A DNA stretch of 64,000 bases, taken from the NCBI GenBank assembly GCA_029783825.1, contig JAREIK010000516.1, positions 81,698 through 145,697 of the forward strand, written 5' to 3'. Position numbers and translations under genes: made by a program. Shown piece by piece: positions 11,507 through 25,700 of the stretch (its first letter is position 1; every line of letters starts with the position of its first letter). The notes under the pieces are model-generated. The model was given only the letters and a program-made list of their open reading frames with translations, was not told where the DNA came from and did no database searches. This DNA is from Sapria himalayana. Taxonomy: Eukaryota > Streptophyta > Magnoliopsida > Malpighiales > Rafflesiaceae.

Positions 11507-13142
11507 TATCATTTAGGCACACAACTTACAAGAGACTAAAAAGCTGACTAATATAGGCCAGCCCACCAAATCCTATGCACCTTAATGATTTTATGCCTAA
11601 AATACATAAAAAACATAATGCCTAATAATTCCTAGCGTACGAATACAACTAAAATCACCTAGCATTCCTGGACGTCAGAGTTGGCATTGAGGCATTATGT
11701 ACACTGCGTCCTTTCCATTCAGATTTGTCCATGCCATTTGGAGGAACCTAAATGATGCATCATATTAAAACTATGCAAATAAAAGATTGTTCATGTGCGT
11801 GACATGCAGCATCAAGCATTTGCCTATGTCATTCCTATGCAATGGAATAAATGTAAAACTGAATACCCATAAACCTACAAGTCCATATCTACGACACTTT
11901 TCCAATTCATTCTACCTCTTAATTCTACATTCTTTTGCTCCAATGATCCTCAAAAGAGTATATCTTGGGTTAGAATGCTTCCTCCTCGAGCTCCAAGAAG
12001 TCGCTGTATGTTGAACCGACAAAATATCAAAAAATATGCATGCATTGGTGTGCATGTGTGATGAGGTCCATCTCTTAGTCTAATTATCTACGCGTACAAC
12101 CAAGCTAGAATACAAGTAAAATTACCAAATGCTATAAAGATCGATCTTCTACTCCCGGGAGTGTAGCATCGCCTAATGTGCATTTACAAAATGCATTAGT
12201 GGGCCCCACATAGAGATACTCACGGGCCCAGTTGCCCACATTGCATTCTACATAGAGAACAGACAAGATTGTGTGTGTGAGTATGTCATGATCCATCTCT
12301 ACAAGTACATGGTGCATACAAAGTCCAAAATACAAATAAGACTACAAACATAAACTACAAGTTTGAATCTTTCGCTCCCGTGTGGCTAGTCTGGACATCA
12401 TTGCTTACTGGCCCTGCTTGGTGATGCTTCGGATTTTTTCGGCTCTCCAATCCATCATGGATTGCCCGCTACTCCTGTTGGGCGATGGTTGGGTGGCCCT
12501 CTATGCTGCCTGATAGGGCTAGTGGGGCCCACTCCTAGCTACTCCTGGGTTTACTCCCGACCACTTTGCTCGGTCTCGTAAGTTGTCTGAATGTTATCAT
12601 CACGGCTTGCTAGTGGGGCCCTCTACAAGCTGGTGGCCCATACTTCTGCCTGCCTCCAGGACTGCTGGCCCCTCTAAATGCTACACCAAAATGGACAAGA
12701 ATATGTGCGCGTGTGTACTGTGGTCCATCACTTTGTGTGTGTGGTACAGAAGTATCATGGTTTAGGAGTTTAGTAATTTAAGTATTTAGGTTTTTTGTGG
12801 TTTATAAGTTTTATTTAAAAAATTAAATAACAAAAAAAATATTTTTATGATTTTTTCTCATTTTCAAGGTTATAACCATTGAAAATATTATAATTTTTAA
12901 TTTTTTTTCAAATGTTAATACAATATTTAATTATAATAATCATAAAAATTAAATATCATGTAAATTCAATATAAATAATTTTATTGATCTATATTATAAT
13001 ATTGATCATAAAATAGATTAATAAACTATTATTAATAAGATAGATATTAATTAAAATATATTTGCAAAACCTAAAACGATTCAAAACCAAAGTAAAATAT
13101 ATTACTAAATAATAATTTTTTATTTTAAAATTTTTGATTCTT

Positions 13143-13158
13143 TTTATAAGCTTATAAA
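13143..13158. repeat. Secondary satellite palindrome around a HindIII site
   Basis: TTTATAAGCTTATAAA is a perfect 16-bp palindrome. The core TATAAGCTTATA recurs in many monomers about 270-290 bp after the main palindrome, and decays to TATAAGCATATA or TATAAGCGTATA in others. It is a useful phase marker for monomer alignment. Confidence 0.7.
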
Positions 13159-13327
13159 TTTTTTTGATGAAGATAAATTATTTAAATTATATTTGACTCA
13201 TTCAAAATTTTATTTTGCAATTAATGTTTCTATAAAAATAAACTAATAAATAATTAAAATGAATATTAAAATTATAATGAATACAAATAAAAATAAGATT
13301 TATGATTAATTATTTAGGGTATACCGG

Positions 13328-13407
13328 TTTAATGGTTTAAGTATTTAGGAGTTTAGGACTTTAGTGATTTAAGTGTTTAGGCATTTAGTAGTTTATATAT
13401 TTTATTT
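13328..13407 (+). repeat. Telomere-like octamer tract, clearest example in the satellite
   Basis: Ten consecutive units keep an exact 8-bp register, each beginning TTTA (the last TTTT): TTTAATGG at 13328, TTTAGGAG at 13344, TTTAGTGA at 13360, TTTAGGCA at 13376, and so on. The tract starts directly after the box ATACCGG and ends about 50 bp before the palindrome at 13460. Nearly every monomer has its own version, for example 26620-26708. Confidence 0.85.
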
Positions 13408-14999
13408 AAATATTGAAATAACAAAAAAATTATTTTTCAAATTATTTATCAATTTTGAAGGTTATAACCTTTATAAATATAATAATTTTTAAATTTTTTT
13501 TTAATGTGAATACAATATTTAGTTATAATAAACTTAATAATTATATATCATGTAAAAAAATAAACAATTTTATTGATATATATTAATAAACTAAATATAA
13601 ATATAAATATAATAATGATCAAAAAATAAATTAATAAACTATTATTTATTGATAGATATTTATATATTATTTATAATTACTAAAACATTTAAAGATGGTT
13701 TAATTGTTTAAGTATTTAAGGGTTTTTGGGTTTTGGGGATTAGGAGTTTGATGATTTAAGTGTTTAGCATTTAGTAGTTTATAGGTTTTATATAAACAAT
13801 AAAATAACAAAAAATTTATTTTTGCGATTTTATCACATTTTCAAAGATGATAACCTTTAAAAATATAATAATTTCAAAATTATTTTCAAATTTAAATATA
13901 ATATTTAGTTATAATAATCTTTATTATTATATATCATGTAAATTCAATATAAATAATTTTATTGATAAATATTCTAATAATGATCAAAAAAATAAATTAA
14001 TAATCTATTATTAATAAGATAGATATCAATTCAAATATAATTACAAAACCTAAAATGATTTAGAATAAAGCAAAATATATTACTATATAATAATTTTTTG
14101 TTTTGAAAATTTTTTTTTATTTCAAAAAGTTTATCTATAATTTTTTGATGAAAAATAATTTTATAAATTATTTTTGTCTAGCTCAATTTATTTTGTAATT
14201 AATATTTATATATAAATAAACAAATAAATAATTAAAATGAATATTTAAAATTATTATAAAAAAATGAGATTTATTATTTATTATTCAGGGATATTATTTT
14301 AATTTAAATTTGATTTGTCTCACTAATAATTTATTTTGTAATTAATATTTCTATAAAAATAAACTGATAAATAATTAAAATAAAAATTTAAAATTATACT
14401 GAATAAAATTTAAAATGAGATTTATGATTTATTATTACTGTATACCAGTTTAAAGATTTAAGTATTTATAGGTTTTTTCATTTAGGATTTTAGCAATTTA
14501 TGTTTTTAGGATTTTAGTGGTTTCTACGTTTTATTTAAAAAAATAAAATATCAAAAAATTTCCTATAATTCTTTTTCATTTTCATAGGTTATAACCTTTG
14601 AAAATGTAATAATATTTAAATTTTTATGAAATGTGAATATAATACTTAGTTATAATAATATTAATAATTATATATCATATAAATTCAATAAACAATTTTA
14701 TTGATATATATTATAATAATGATCAAATTTAAATTTATAAACTATTGATATTAAGATAGATATTAATTAAAAAATCATTACAAAACCCAAATTTATTCAA
14801 AATTATAGTAAAATATATTTCTGGATAACAATTTTAATTTTTAAATTTTTAGTTCTTTTATAAGCATATATATTTTTTAAATTATATTTGTCACACTCAT
14901 AATTTATTTTGTAATAAATATTTCTATAAAAGTAAATTAATAAATAATTAAAATGAATATTTAAAATTATAATAAATAGAATTAAAAATATTTTTTATT

Positions 15000-15045
15000 A
15001 ATTATTCAGTAGTATATAGCGGTTTAATGAAGGATAATATAATTA
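15000..15045. other. Rearrangement junction in the satellite array
   Basis: The monomer header GCGGTTTAATG, which should run on into the octamer tract, jumps at about 15028 into the body of another monomer (ATAATATAATTATGATC). TTTAATGA fits both parents (compare TTTTAATGATAGATATTA at about 21257), so the join has a microhomology of about 8 bp. To the left, the sequence from about 9770 matches 53413-58622. In that other copy hAT copy 3 lies only 62 bp further on, so this junction removed or bypassed the hAT-bearing position. Confidence 0.7.
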
Positions 15046-18000
15046 TGATCAAAAATTAAATTAATAAACTATTATTAATAATATAAATATTAATTAAAAT
15101 ATATTTACATAACACAAAATGATTCAAAATCAAATCAAAATATATTACTAAATAATAATATTTAATTTTAAATTTTTCCTTCTTTTTATCAGCTTATATT
15201 TTTATTGAATAAATATAAATTATTTAAATAATATTTGTTTTACTCGAAATTTATTTCGTAATTAATTTTTCTAAATAATTAAACTATAAATAATTAAAAT
15301 GAATATTTAAAATTATAATAAATAGAAATAAAAATGAGATTTATTATTTATTAAGTAGTATATAGATGTTAAAATCTTTATGTATTTAGGGGTTTTGTGG
15401 TTTATGAGCTTACTAATTTAAGTAAGTAAGCATATAATGTTCTATAGGTTTTATTTAAAAAATAAAATTACTAAAAATTTATTTTTTCTCATTTTTTTAA
15501 GATTATAACCATTGAAAATATAATAATTTTTAAATTTTTTTCAAAGTGAACACAATATTTATTTATAATAATCATAATAATTATATATCATATAAATTCA
15601 ATATAAATAATTTTATTGATAGATATTTTAATAATTATCAATAAATAATTAAAAATCTATTATGAATAAGATTGATATTACTTAAAATATAATATCAAAA
15701 CCTAAAATGATTCAAAAGCAAAACAAAATATATCACTAAATAATAATTATTTGTTTTTAAATTTTTATGATATTTATAAGCTTATATATTTTTTGATGAA
15801 AAATATTTTTAATAAATTATATTTTTAACTCATAATTTATTTTATAATTAATATATATATATAAATAAAAAACTAAACAAACAAAATAATTTTTTTAAAT
15901 TATAATGAAAACAAATAAAAATGAGATTTATTAATTATTATTTTGTGTATACCGGTTTAAAGAATTATCTATATAGGGGTATCGAGATTTTGTAGTTTAG
16001 TCATTTAAGTCTTTAGGCATTTAGTGGGTTATAGCTTTTATTTAAACAATGAAATAATAAAATAATATTTTTTTTTATTTTTTCACATTTTCAAAGGTTA
16101 TAACCTTTGAAATTATAATAATTTTAAAATTTTTGTCCAAAGTGAATATAATATTTAATCATAATAATCATTATATTTATATATCATATAAATTCAATAT
16201 AAACAATTTTATTGATAGATATTATAATGATGATTGAGAATTAAATTAATAAACTATTAATAATAAGATAGATATTAATTAAAAAATATTTACAAAACCC
16301 AAATTGATTCATATTTAAAGTAAAATATATTACTTAATAATAATTTTTAATTTTTAAATTTTTACTTATTATATATGCGTAAATACTTTTATTGATTAAA
16401 AAAATTATTTAAATTATATTTCTCACATTCATAATTTATTTTGTAATATAATATTTCTACAGAAATAAACTAATAAATAATTAAAATAAATATTTAAAAT
16501 TATAATAATAGAAATAAAAATTAGATTATTAATTATTAAGTAGTTTATAGCTGTTTAATGGTTTATGAATTTAGGCATTACGAGGATTAGGAGTTTATTG
16601 ATTTAGCTATGATGCATTTAGTGGTTATAAATTTTATTTAAAAAATAAATAAACAAAAATTTATTTTTATTATTTTTGATATTTTCAAATCTTATAACCT
16701 TTAAAAATATAATAATTGTTAAATTATTTTCAAAAGTGAATTCAATATTTAGTTATAATAATCATTATATTTATATTTATATAAATTCAATATAAATAAT
16801 TTTATTGATAAATATTCTAATAATGATTAAAAATAAATTAATAATCTATTATTAATAAGATATATATCAATTAAAATATAATTACAAAACCTAAAATGAT
16901 TCATAAGGAAACCAAAATATATTACTATATAATAAATTTATGTTTTGGAATTTTTTTTTCTTTTATAAATTTATCTATATTTTTTGATGAAAATTAATTT
17001 ATATAAATTATATTTGTCTAACACATAATTTTTATTGTAATTAATATTTAATAAAAATAACGAATAAATAATTAAAATAAATATTTAAATTATAATGAAA
17101 AAAATAATATTGAGATTTATTATATATTATTTAGGGTATACCAGTTTAAAAGGATTATATATTTAGGGTTTTCGAGATTTTCGTTGTTATTGACTTAAGT
17201 GTTTAGGCATTTAGTAGTTTATAGGATTTATTTAAATAATGAAATAACAAAAGAATTATTTTTGATATTTTCTCACATTTTAAAAGGTTATAACATTTGA
17301 AAATATAATAATTTTAAATTTTTTTAAAAATGTGAATAAAATATTTAGTAATAAGAATCATTATAATTATATATAATATAAACTAAATATAAACAATTTT
17401 ATTGATAGATATGATATCAATTATCAAAAATAAATTAATATGCTATTATTAATATGTTAGATATAAATTAAAATATAATTGCAAAGCCTAAAATTATTCA
17501 AAATCAAAGTAAAATTTATTACCAAATAATAATTTTTGTTTTTTTAGTTTTTGCTTCTTTTTATAAGCTTATATTTTCTTTTGATGAAAAATAAATATTT
17601 AAATTATATTTAAGGTTTACGAGTTTAAACTGTTAAGTATTTAGGGGCTTTTGTGTTTAGGAGTTTATAAATTTAAGTGTTTAGGCATTTAGTGGTCTAT
17701 AAGTTTTATTTAAACAATGATATAACAAAAAATTTATTTTTATTTTTTTTTCTAATTTTTGAAGGTTATAACCTTTGAAAATATAAAAATTTCTAAATTT
17801 TTTTCAAATATAAATATAATATTTAGTTATAATAATCTTAATAAATATAAGTCATTTAAATTCAATATAAATAATCACTTTGCTAGATATTATAATAATG
17901 ATCAATAGATAAATTAATAAACTATTATTAATAAGATAGATATTATTTAAAATATATTTGCAAAATCTAAATTTATTCACATTCATAGTATATATTAACT

Positions 18001-21000
18001 AAATAATAATTTTTTTAATATTTTGCTTTTTTATAATTTTATATTTTTGTTATTAAAAATAAATTATTTCAATTATATCTATCTTCCTCATAAATTATTT
18101 TGTAATTTATAATTCTATAAAAATAAACTAATAAATAATTAAAATACATATTTAAAATTATTATGAATGCAAATAAAATTGAGATTTATTATTTTTTATT
18201 CAGGATATACAGGTTTAATGGTTTATGTATTTAGTTGTTTTGGGGTTTAGTCATTTATGTGTTTATGCCTTAATTGATTTTATCAAATTTTTGAAGTTTA
18301 TAACCTTTGAAAATATAATAATTTTAATTTTTTTTTAAAATGTGAATATAATATTTAGTTATAATAAATTGATAATTATATATAATGTAAAATCAATATA
18401 TATAATTATAAATAGATAATATAATAATGATCAATAATTGAATTAATAAACTATTATTAATTATAATGATATAAATTAAAATAGATTTGCAAAATTTAAA
18501 ATTATTCAAAATTAAATTAAAATAAATTACTAAATAATAATATTTTGTTTTAAAAATTGTCTCTTTTTATGATCTTATATTTTTTTGATGAAAAATAAAT
18601 TATTTATATTATATCTGTCTCACTAATAATTTATTTTGTAATTAATTTTCTATAAAAATAAACTGATAAATAATTAAAATGAATATTTAAAATTATAATG
18701 AATACTAATAAAAATGAGATTTATTATTTATTATTTAGAGTATACTAATTTAAAGGCTTATGTATTTATGGGCTTCGGGGTTTAGGAGTTTAGTCATTAA
18801 GAATTTAGGTATTTTGTGGTTTTAGATTTTATATAAAATATCTAATAACAAAAAATTTATTTTATATTTTTTCTTATTTTCAAATGTTATAAGCTTTGAA
18901 AACTTAATAATTTTTAAATTTTTTAAAATATCAAAATATTATTTTGTTATAATAATCTAAATAATTCTATATTATGTAAATTCAATATAAATAATTTTTT
19001 TTATAGATATTATGATGACGATAATAAAATAAATTAATAAACTATTATTAATAAGATATATATTAAATAAAATTTATTTGCAAAACCTAAAATGATTCAA
19101 AATCAAAGTAAATATATTAATAAGATAGATATTAAATATAACTATTATTAATAAGATAAAATATACAGGTTTAAAAGATTATCTATTTAGGAGTTTTGGG
19201 ATTTAAGTATTTAGTGATTTAAGTGTTTAGGCATTTAGTAGGTTATAGGTTTTATTTAAAAAATAAAATAACAAAAAAAAATTTGTTTGTTATTTGTTCT
19301 CATTTTGAAGTATATAACCTTTGAAACTATAACAATTTTTAAATTTTTTTAAATGTGAATACTATATTTAGTTTGATAATCTTAATAATTATATATCATG
19401 TAAATTCAATATAAACAATTATATTGATAAATATTATAATAATGATCATACAAAAGATTAATAAACAATTATTAATAAGATAAATATTGTTTAAAATATA
19501 TTTACAAAACCTAAAATCATTCAAAATCAAAGTGAAATATTTTACAAAATTGTAATTTTAAATTTTTAAATTTTTGTATCCATTTATAAACTTATATATT
19601 TTTTGATGAAAAATAAATTATTTAAATTATATTTATCTAGCTATTAATTTATTTTTTAATTTATATTTCTATAAAATTAAACTAATAAATAATTAAAATG
19701 TATATATAAAATTATAATGAATACTAATAAAATGAGATTTATGATTTATTATTTAGGGTATACCTATTTAATGGTTTAAGTTTATTGTGGTATTGGGGTT
19801 AATGAGTTTATTGATTTATATGTTTACACATTTAGGTTTTATTTATTGATTTATAGGTTTTATTTAATCAATGAAATAACAAAAAATTTATGTTTATTAA
19901 TTTTCGTGATTTTCAAAGGTTATAACCATTGAAAATATAATAATTTTTTAATAGTTCTAAATATGAATACAATACTTAGTTATAATAATCTTAATAATTA
20001 TATTTTTTTAATTCAATATACAAAATTTTATTAATATATATTATTTTGATGATGAAAAAATAAATTAATAAACTATTATTAATAAATAGATATTAATTAA
20101 AATATATTTGCAGAACACAAAATAATTCAAAATCAAAGTAAATTATATTACTAAATAAAATTTTAAATTTTTGAAATTTAGTTTATTTTTATCAGCTTAA
20201 TTTTTTTTAATAAAAAATAATTTATTTAAATTATATATGTCTCACTCATTATTTAATTTGTAATTAATATTTCTATAAAAAAAAACTAAAATATAATTAA
20301 AACGAATATTTAAAATTATAATGAATACATATAAAAATGAGATTTATCATTTATTATTTAGGTTATAGATGGTTAATGGTTTAAGTATTTAGGGGTTTTT
20401 GGGGTTTAGGAGTCTAGAGATTTAAATGTTTAGGCATTTAGTGGTTTATAAGGTTTATTTAAATAATAAAATAATAAAAAAATTATATTTGTGATTTTTT
20501 ATCATTTTTGAAGGTTATAACCTTTGAAAATATAATAATTTTTAAATTTTATTCAAATGTAAATATAATAATTTTTAAATTTTATTCAAATGTAAATATA
20601 ATATTTAGTTATAATAATCTTAATAATTATAAGACATTTAAATTCAATATAAGTAATTTTATTGTTATATATTATAAAATTGATCAAATAATAAATTAAT
20701 AAACTATTCTTAATAAGATTGATAGCAATTAAAATATAATATCAAAACCTATATATAATGATTAAAAATCAATGTAAAATATATTACTAAATAATAATTT
20801 TTTAAAAAAAAATTTTAATTTTTTTATATGCTTAAATTTTTTTTTTGATTAGAAATAAATTATTAAAATTATAGTTGTCTCACTCATTATTTATTTTGTA
20901 ATTAATATTTCTATTAAAAATAAACTAATAAATAATTAAAATGAATATTTAAAATTATAATGAATACAAATTAAAATAAGATTTATGATTTATTATATGT

Positions 21001-22799
21001 GGTATACCGGTTTAATGGTTTGATTATTTAGGAGTTTTGTCATTTAGGAGTTTATCAATTTATGTTTTTAGGTATTTAGTGGTTTATACGTTTTATTTAT
21101 ATAATAAAAATAAAAAAAAATTTAGATTTTTTCTGATTTTCAATGGTTATAACCTTTGAAAATAAATTAATTTTTAAAATTTTTTGAAATGTGAATACTA
21201 TGTATAATTATATTAATATTACTAATTATATATCATATAAATTCAATATAAACAATTTTAATGATAGATATTATAATAATGATCAAAAATTAAATTAATG
21301 AACTATTATTAATAATATAAATATTAAATAAAATATATTTACATAACAAAAAAAGATTCAAAATCAAATCAAAATATATTACTAAATAATAATATTAAAT
21401 TTTTAAATTTGTTCTTCTTTTTATAAGCTTATATTTTTTTTGATTAAAAATAAATTATTTAAATAATATTTGTCTTATTCTAAATTTATTTTGTAATTAA
21501 TTTTTATAAATAATTAAACTATAAATAATTAAAATCAATATTTAAAATTATAATAAATAGAAATAAAAATGAGATTTATTATTTATTAAGTAGTATATAG
21601 ATGTTAAAATGTTTATGTATTTAGGGGTTTCGGGGTTTATGAGCTTACTAATTTAAGTAAGTAAGCATTTAATGGTCTATAGGTTATATTTTAAAAATAA
21701 AATAACTAAAAATTTATTTTTATTATTTTTTCTCATTTTTTAAGATTATAACCTCTGAAAATATAATATTTTTTAAATTTTTTTCAAAAGTGAATACAAT
21801 ATTTATTTATAATAATCATAATAATTATATATCATATAAATTCAATATAAAAATTTTATTGATAGATATTCTAATAATTATCAAAAAATAAATTAAAAAT
21901 TTATTATGAATAAGATTGATATTACTTAAAATATATTATCAAAACCTAAAATGATTCAAAATCAAAGCAAAATATATTATTAAATAATAATTATTTTTTT
22001 TTAAGTTTTTATTCTTTTTATAAGCTTATCAATTTTTTGATGAAAAATAATTTTTATAAATTATATTTTTAACTCATAATTTATTTTATAATTAATACAT
22101 ATAAAAAAAATAAAAAACTAAACAATCAAATTCAATTTTTAAAATTATAATGTAAACAAATAATAATGAGATTTATTAATTATTATTTAGGGTATATCGA
22201 TTTAAATGATTATCTATATAGACGTATCGAAATTTTGTAGTTTAGTGATTTAAATGCTTTGGCATTTAATGGGGTATTGGTTTTATTTAAACATTAGAAT
22301 AACAAAGAAAAAATAATTTTTTTTATTTTTTCACATTTTCAAAGGTTATAACCTTTGAAAATATGATAATTTTTAAAATATTTTCAAATGTAAATACAAT
22401 ATTTAGTTATAATAATCGTTAATTTTATATAACATATAAATTCAATATAAACATTTTTATTGATAAATATTCTAATAATGATGAAAAAATAACATAATAA
22501 TCTATTATTAATAAGATAGATATCAATTAAAATATAATTAGAAAACATATAATGATTCAGAAGCAAAGCAAATTATAGTACTATACAATAATTTTTTGTT
22601 TTGAAATTTTTTTTTCTTTTAAAAAGATTATATATAATTTATTGATAAAAAATAATTTATATAAATTATATTTATGTAACTCATAAATTATTTTTTAATT
22701 AATTAATTTATATAAAAATAAACAAATAAATAATTAAAGATGAATATTTAAAATTATAATTAAAAAAATGAGATTTATTATTTATTATTTAGGGTATAC

Positions 22800-25700
22800 C
22801 GGTCTAATTTAAATTAGATCTGTCTTACTAATAATTTCTTTTGTATTTAATCTTTATATAAAATAAACTAAAAATTAATTAAAATAAAAATTTAAAATTA
22901 TATTGAATAAAATTAAAATGATATTTATGATTTATTATTAATGTATACTAGTTTAATGGTTTAAGTATTTAGAGGTTTTGTCTTTTAGAAGTTTAGCGAT
23001 TTAGATTTTTAGGCATTTAGTGGTTTATACGTTTTATTTAATCAATAAAATAACAAAAAAAAATTAGTAATTTTTACTCATTTTCATATGTTATAACCTT
23101 TGAAAATATAATAATATTTAAAATTTTTTGAAATGTGAATACAATATTTAGTAATAATAATATTAGTAATTATATATGATATAAATTCAATATAAATAAT
23201 TTTTTTGATAGATATTATAATAATGATCAAAAATTAAATTAATAAACTACTAATAATAATATAGATATTAATTAAAAAATATTTAAAAACCCCATTTTGA
23301 TTCAAAATTAAAGTAAAAAATATTACTGGATAATAATTTTTAATTTTTAATTTTTAAATTTTTACTTATTTTATAAGCATATATATTTTTTGATTAATAA
23401 TAAATTATTTAAATTATATTTTTCGCACTCATAATTTATTTTGTAATAAATATTTCTATAAAATAAACTTATAAATAATTAAAATGAATATTTAAAATAA
23501 TAATAAATTGAAATAAAAATTAGATTTCTTAATTATTAAGTAGCATATAGCGGTTTAATGATTTATGTATTTAGGCATTATGCGCCTTAGAAGTTTACTG
23601 ATTTAACTGTGTATGCATTTAGTGGTTTATAGGTTTTATTTAAAAATTAAGATAACAAAATATTTATTTTTATTATTTTTTGATATTTTGAAAGGTTATA
23701 ACATATGAAAATATAATAATATTTAAATTTTTTTCAAATGTGAATTCAATATTTAGTTATAATAATCATTATATTTATATATCATATAAATTCAATATAA
23801 ACAATATTATTTATAAATATTCTAAAGATGATCAACAATAAATTAATAATTTATTATTAATAAGATAGATATCAATTAAAATATAATAAAAAAACCTAAA
23901 GTGATTCAGAAGAAATCAAAATATATTCCTATATAATAATTTGTTGTTTTGAAATTTTTTTTCTTTTAAAAAGTTTATCCATATTTTTTTGATGAAAATT
24001 AATTTATATAAATTATATTTGTCTAACTCATACTTTATTTTTTAATTAATATTTATATAAAAATAAACAAATAAATAATTAAAATGAACATTTAAAAATA
24101 TAATGAAAAAGATAATATTGAGATTTATTCTTTAATATTTTGGGTATACCAGTCTAATTTAAATTAGATCTATCTCACTAATAATTTATTTTGTAATTAA
24201 TATTTCTATAAAAATAAACTGATAACTAATTAAAATAAAAATTTAAAATTATACTAAATAAAAATTAAAATGAGATTTATGAATTATTATTAATGTATAC
24301 CAGTTTAATATTTTAATGTATTTATAGGTTTTTTCGTTATATGACTTTAGCGATTTATATTTTTAGGCATTTAGTGGTTTATAGGTTTTATTTAAAAAAT
24401 GAAATAACAAAAAAATTATCTTTGAAATTTTTTCACATTTTCAAAGTTTTTAACCTTTGAAAATATAATAATTTTAAAATTATTTATATATGTGAATACA
24501 ATATTTAGTAATAATAATCATTATAATTATACATAATAAATACTAAATATAAACAATTTTATTAAAAGATATGATATCAATTATTAAAAAATAAATTAAT
24601 ATGCTATTATTAATATGATAGATATAAATTAAAATATAATTGCAAAACCTAAAAATATTCAAAATCCAAGTAAAATTTATTACTAAATAATAATTGTTTT
24701 TTAGTTTTTGCTTCTTTTTATAAGCTCATATTTTTTATTGATGAAAAATAAATTATTTGAATTATATTTTTATCACTCATAATTTATTTTGTAATTAATA
24801 TTTTAATAAATTATTTAAATTATATTTAAGGTTTACGAGTTTAAAGGTTTAAGTATTTAGGGGATTTTGTGTTTAGTAGTTTAGAGGTTTAAGTGTTTAG
24901 GCATTTATTGGTTTATAAGTTTTATTTAAACAATGATATAACAAAAAATATATTTTTATTATTTTTTTAATTTTTGGATGTATAACCTTTGAAAATATAA
25001 TAATTTTCAAATTTTATTCAAATGTAAATATAATATTTAGTTATAATAATCTTAATAATTATAAGTCATTTAAATTCAATATAAATAACTACATTGTAAG
25101 ATATTATAATAATGATCAAAAAAATGTAATAAACTATTATTAATAAGATAGATATTATTTAAAATATTTTTGAAAAATCTAAATTTATTCAAAATTGAAG
25201 TAAAATATAATACTAAATAATAATTTTTTGATGTTTTGCTTTTTTTATAAATTTATATTTTTGTTATTATAAATAAATTATGTAAATTTATTTGTTTTAC
25301 TCATTATTTATTTTGATATTTATAATTCTATAATAATAAACTAATAAATAATTAAAATAATTATTTAAAATTATAAAGAATACAAATAAAATTGAGATTT
25401 ATTATTTATTATTCAGGATATACCGATTTAATGGTTCAAGTATTTAGGTGTTTTTGCGTTTAGGAGTTTAGTTATTTAAGTGTTTAGACCTTTAGTGATT
25501 TATAGTTATTATCTAAAGAATTAAAAAACATAAAATTTATTTTTTTGAATTTTTTTAATATTTGAAGGTTGTAACTTTTGAAAATATAAAAATTTTAAAT
25601 TTTTTTAAATGTGAATATAATATTTAGTTATAATAATCTTAATAATTATATATAATGTAAACTAAATATAAATAATTTTTTAAATAGATATTATAATAAT

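Larger units (their letters stand above)
10278..12757. repeat. Block B copy 1, non-satellite insertion inside the array
   Basis: About 2.48 kb of more normal base composition, bounded on both sides by broken satellite monomers. The left edge follows the satellite phrase TTATACTGAAT; the right edge joins GGTTTAGGAGTTTAG. About 80 bp of monomer (the GGTATACC box and the first octamers) is missing between the two edges, and I see no target-site duplication. It has three parts: 10278-11390 (no recognisable coding), a heptameric telomere-like tract (11393-11469), and 11470-12757, which looks like a minus-strand transcript ending in poly(A). A second copy with identical edges is at 53918-56328. Copy 1 has 70 bp that copy 2 lacks, between direct repeats GCTACTCCTG at 12469 and 12539. 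Open frames of 60-75 codons are not conserved between the copies in a way that suggests coding. Confidence 0.8.

Noticed and set aside
11787..12335. A gene in block B (plus 11787-12014 and 55439-55723; minus 12132-12335 and 55369-55593)
   Set aside because: The two block B copies disrupt each other's frames with indels, as expected for non-coding sequence.
10278..12757. Block B as a DNA transposon
   Set aside because: No terminal inverted repeats or target-site duplication at its edges, and satellite sequence is missing at the insertion point.
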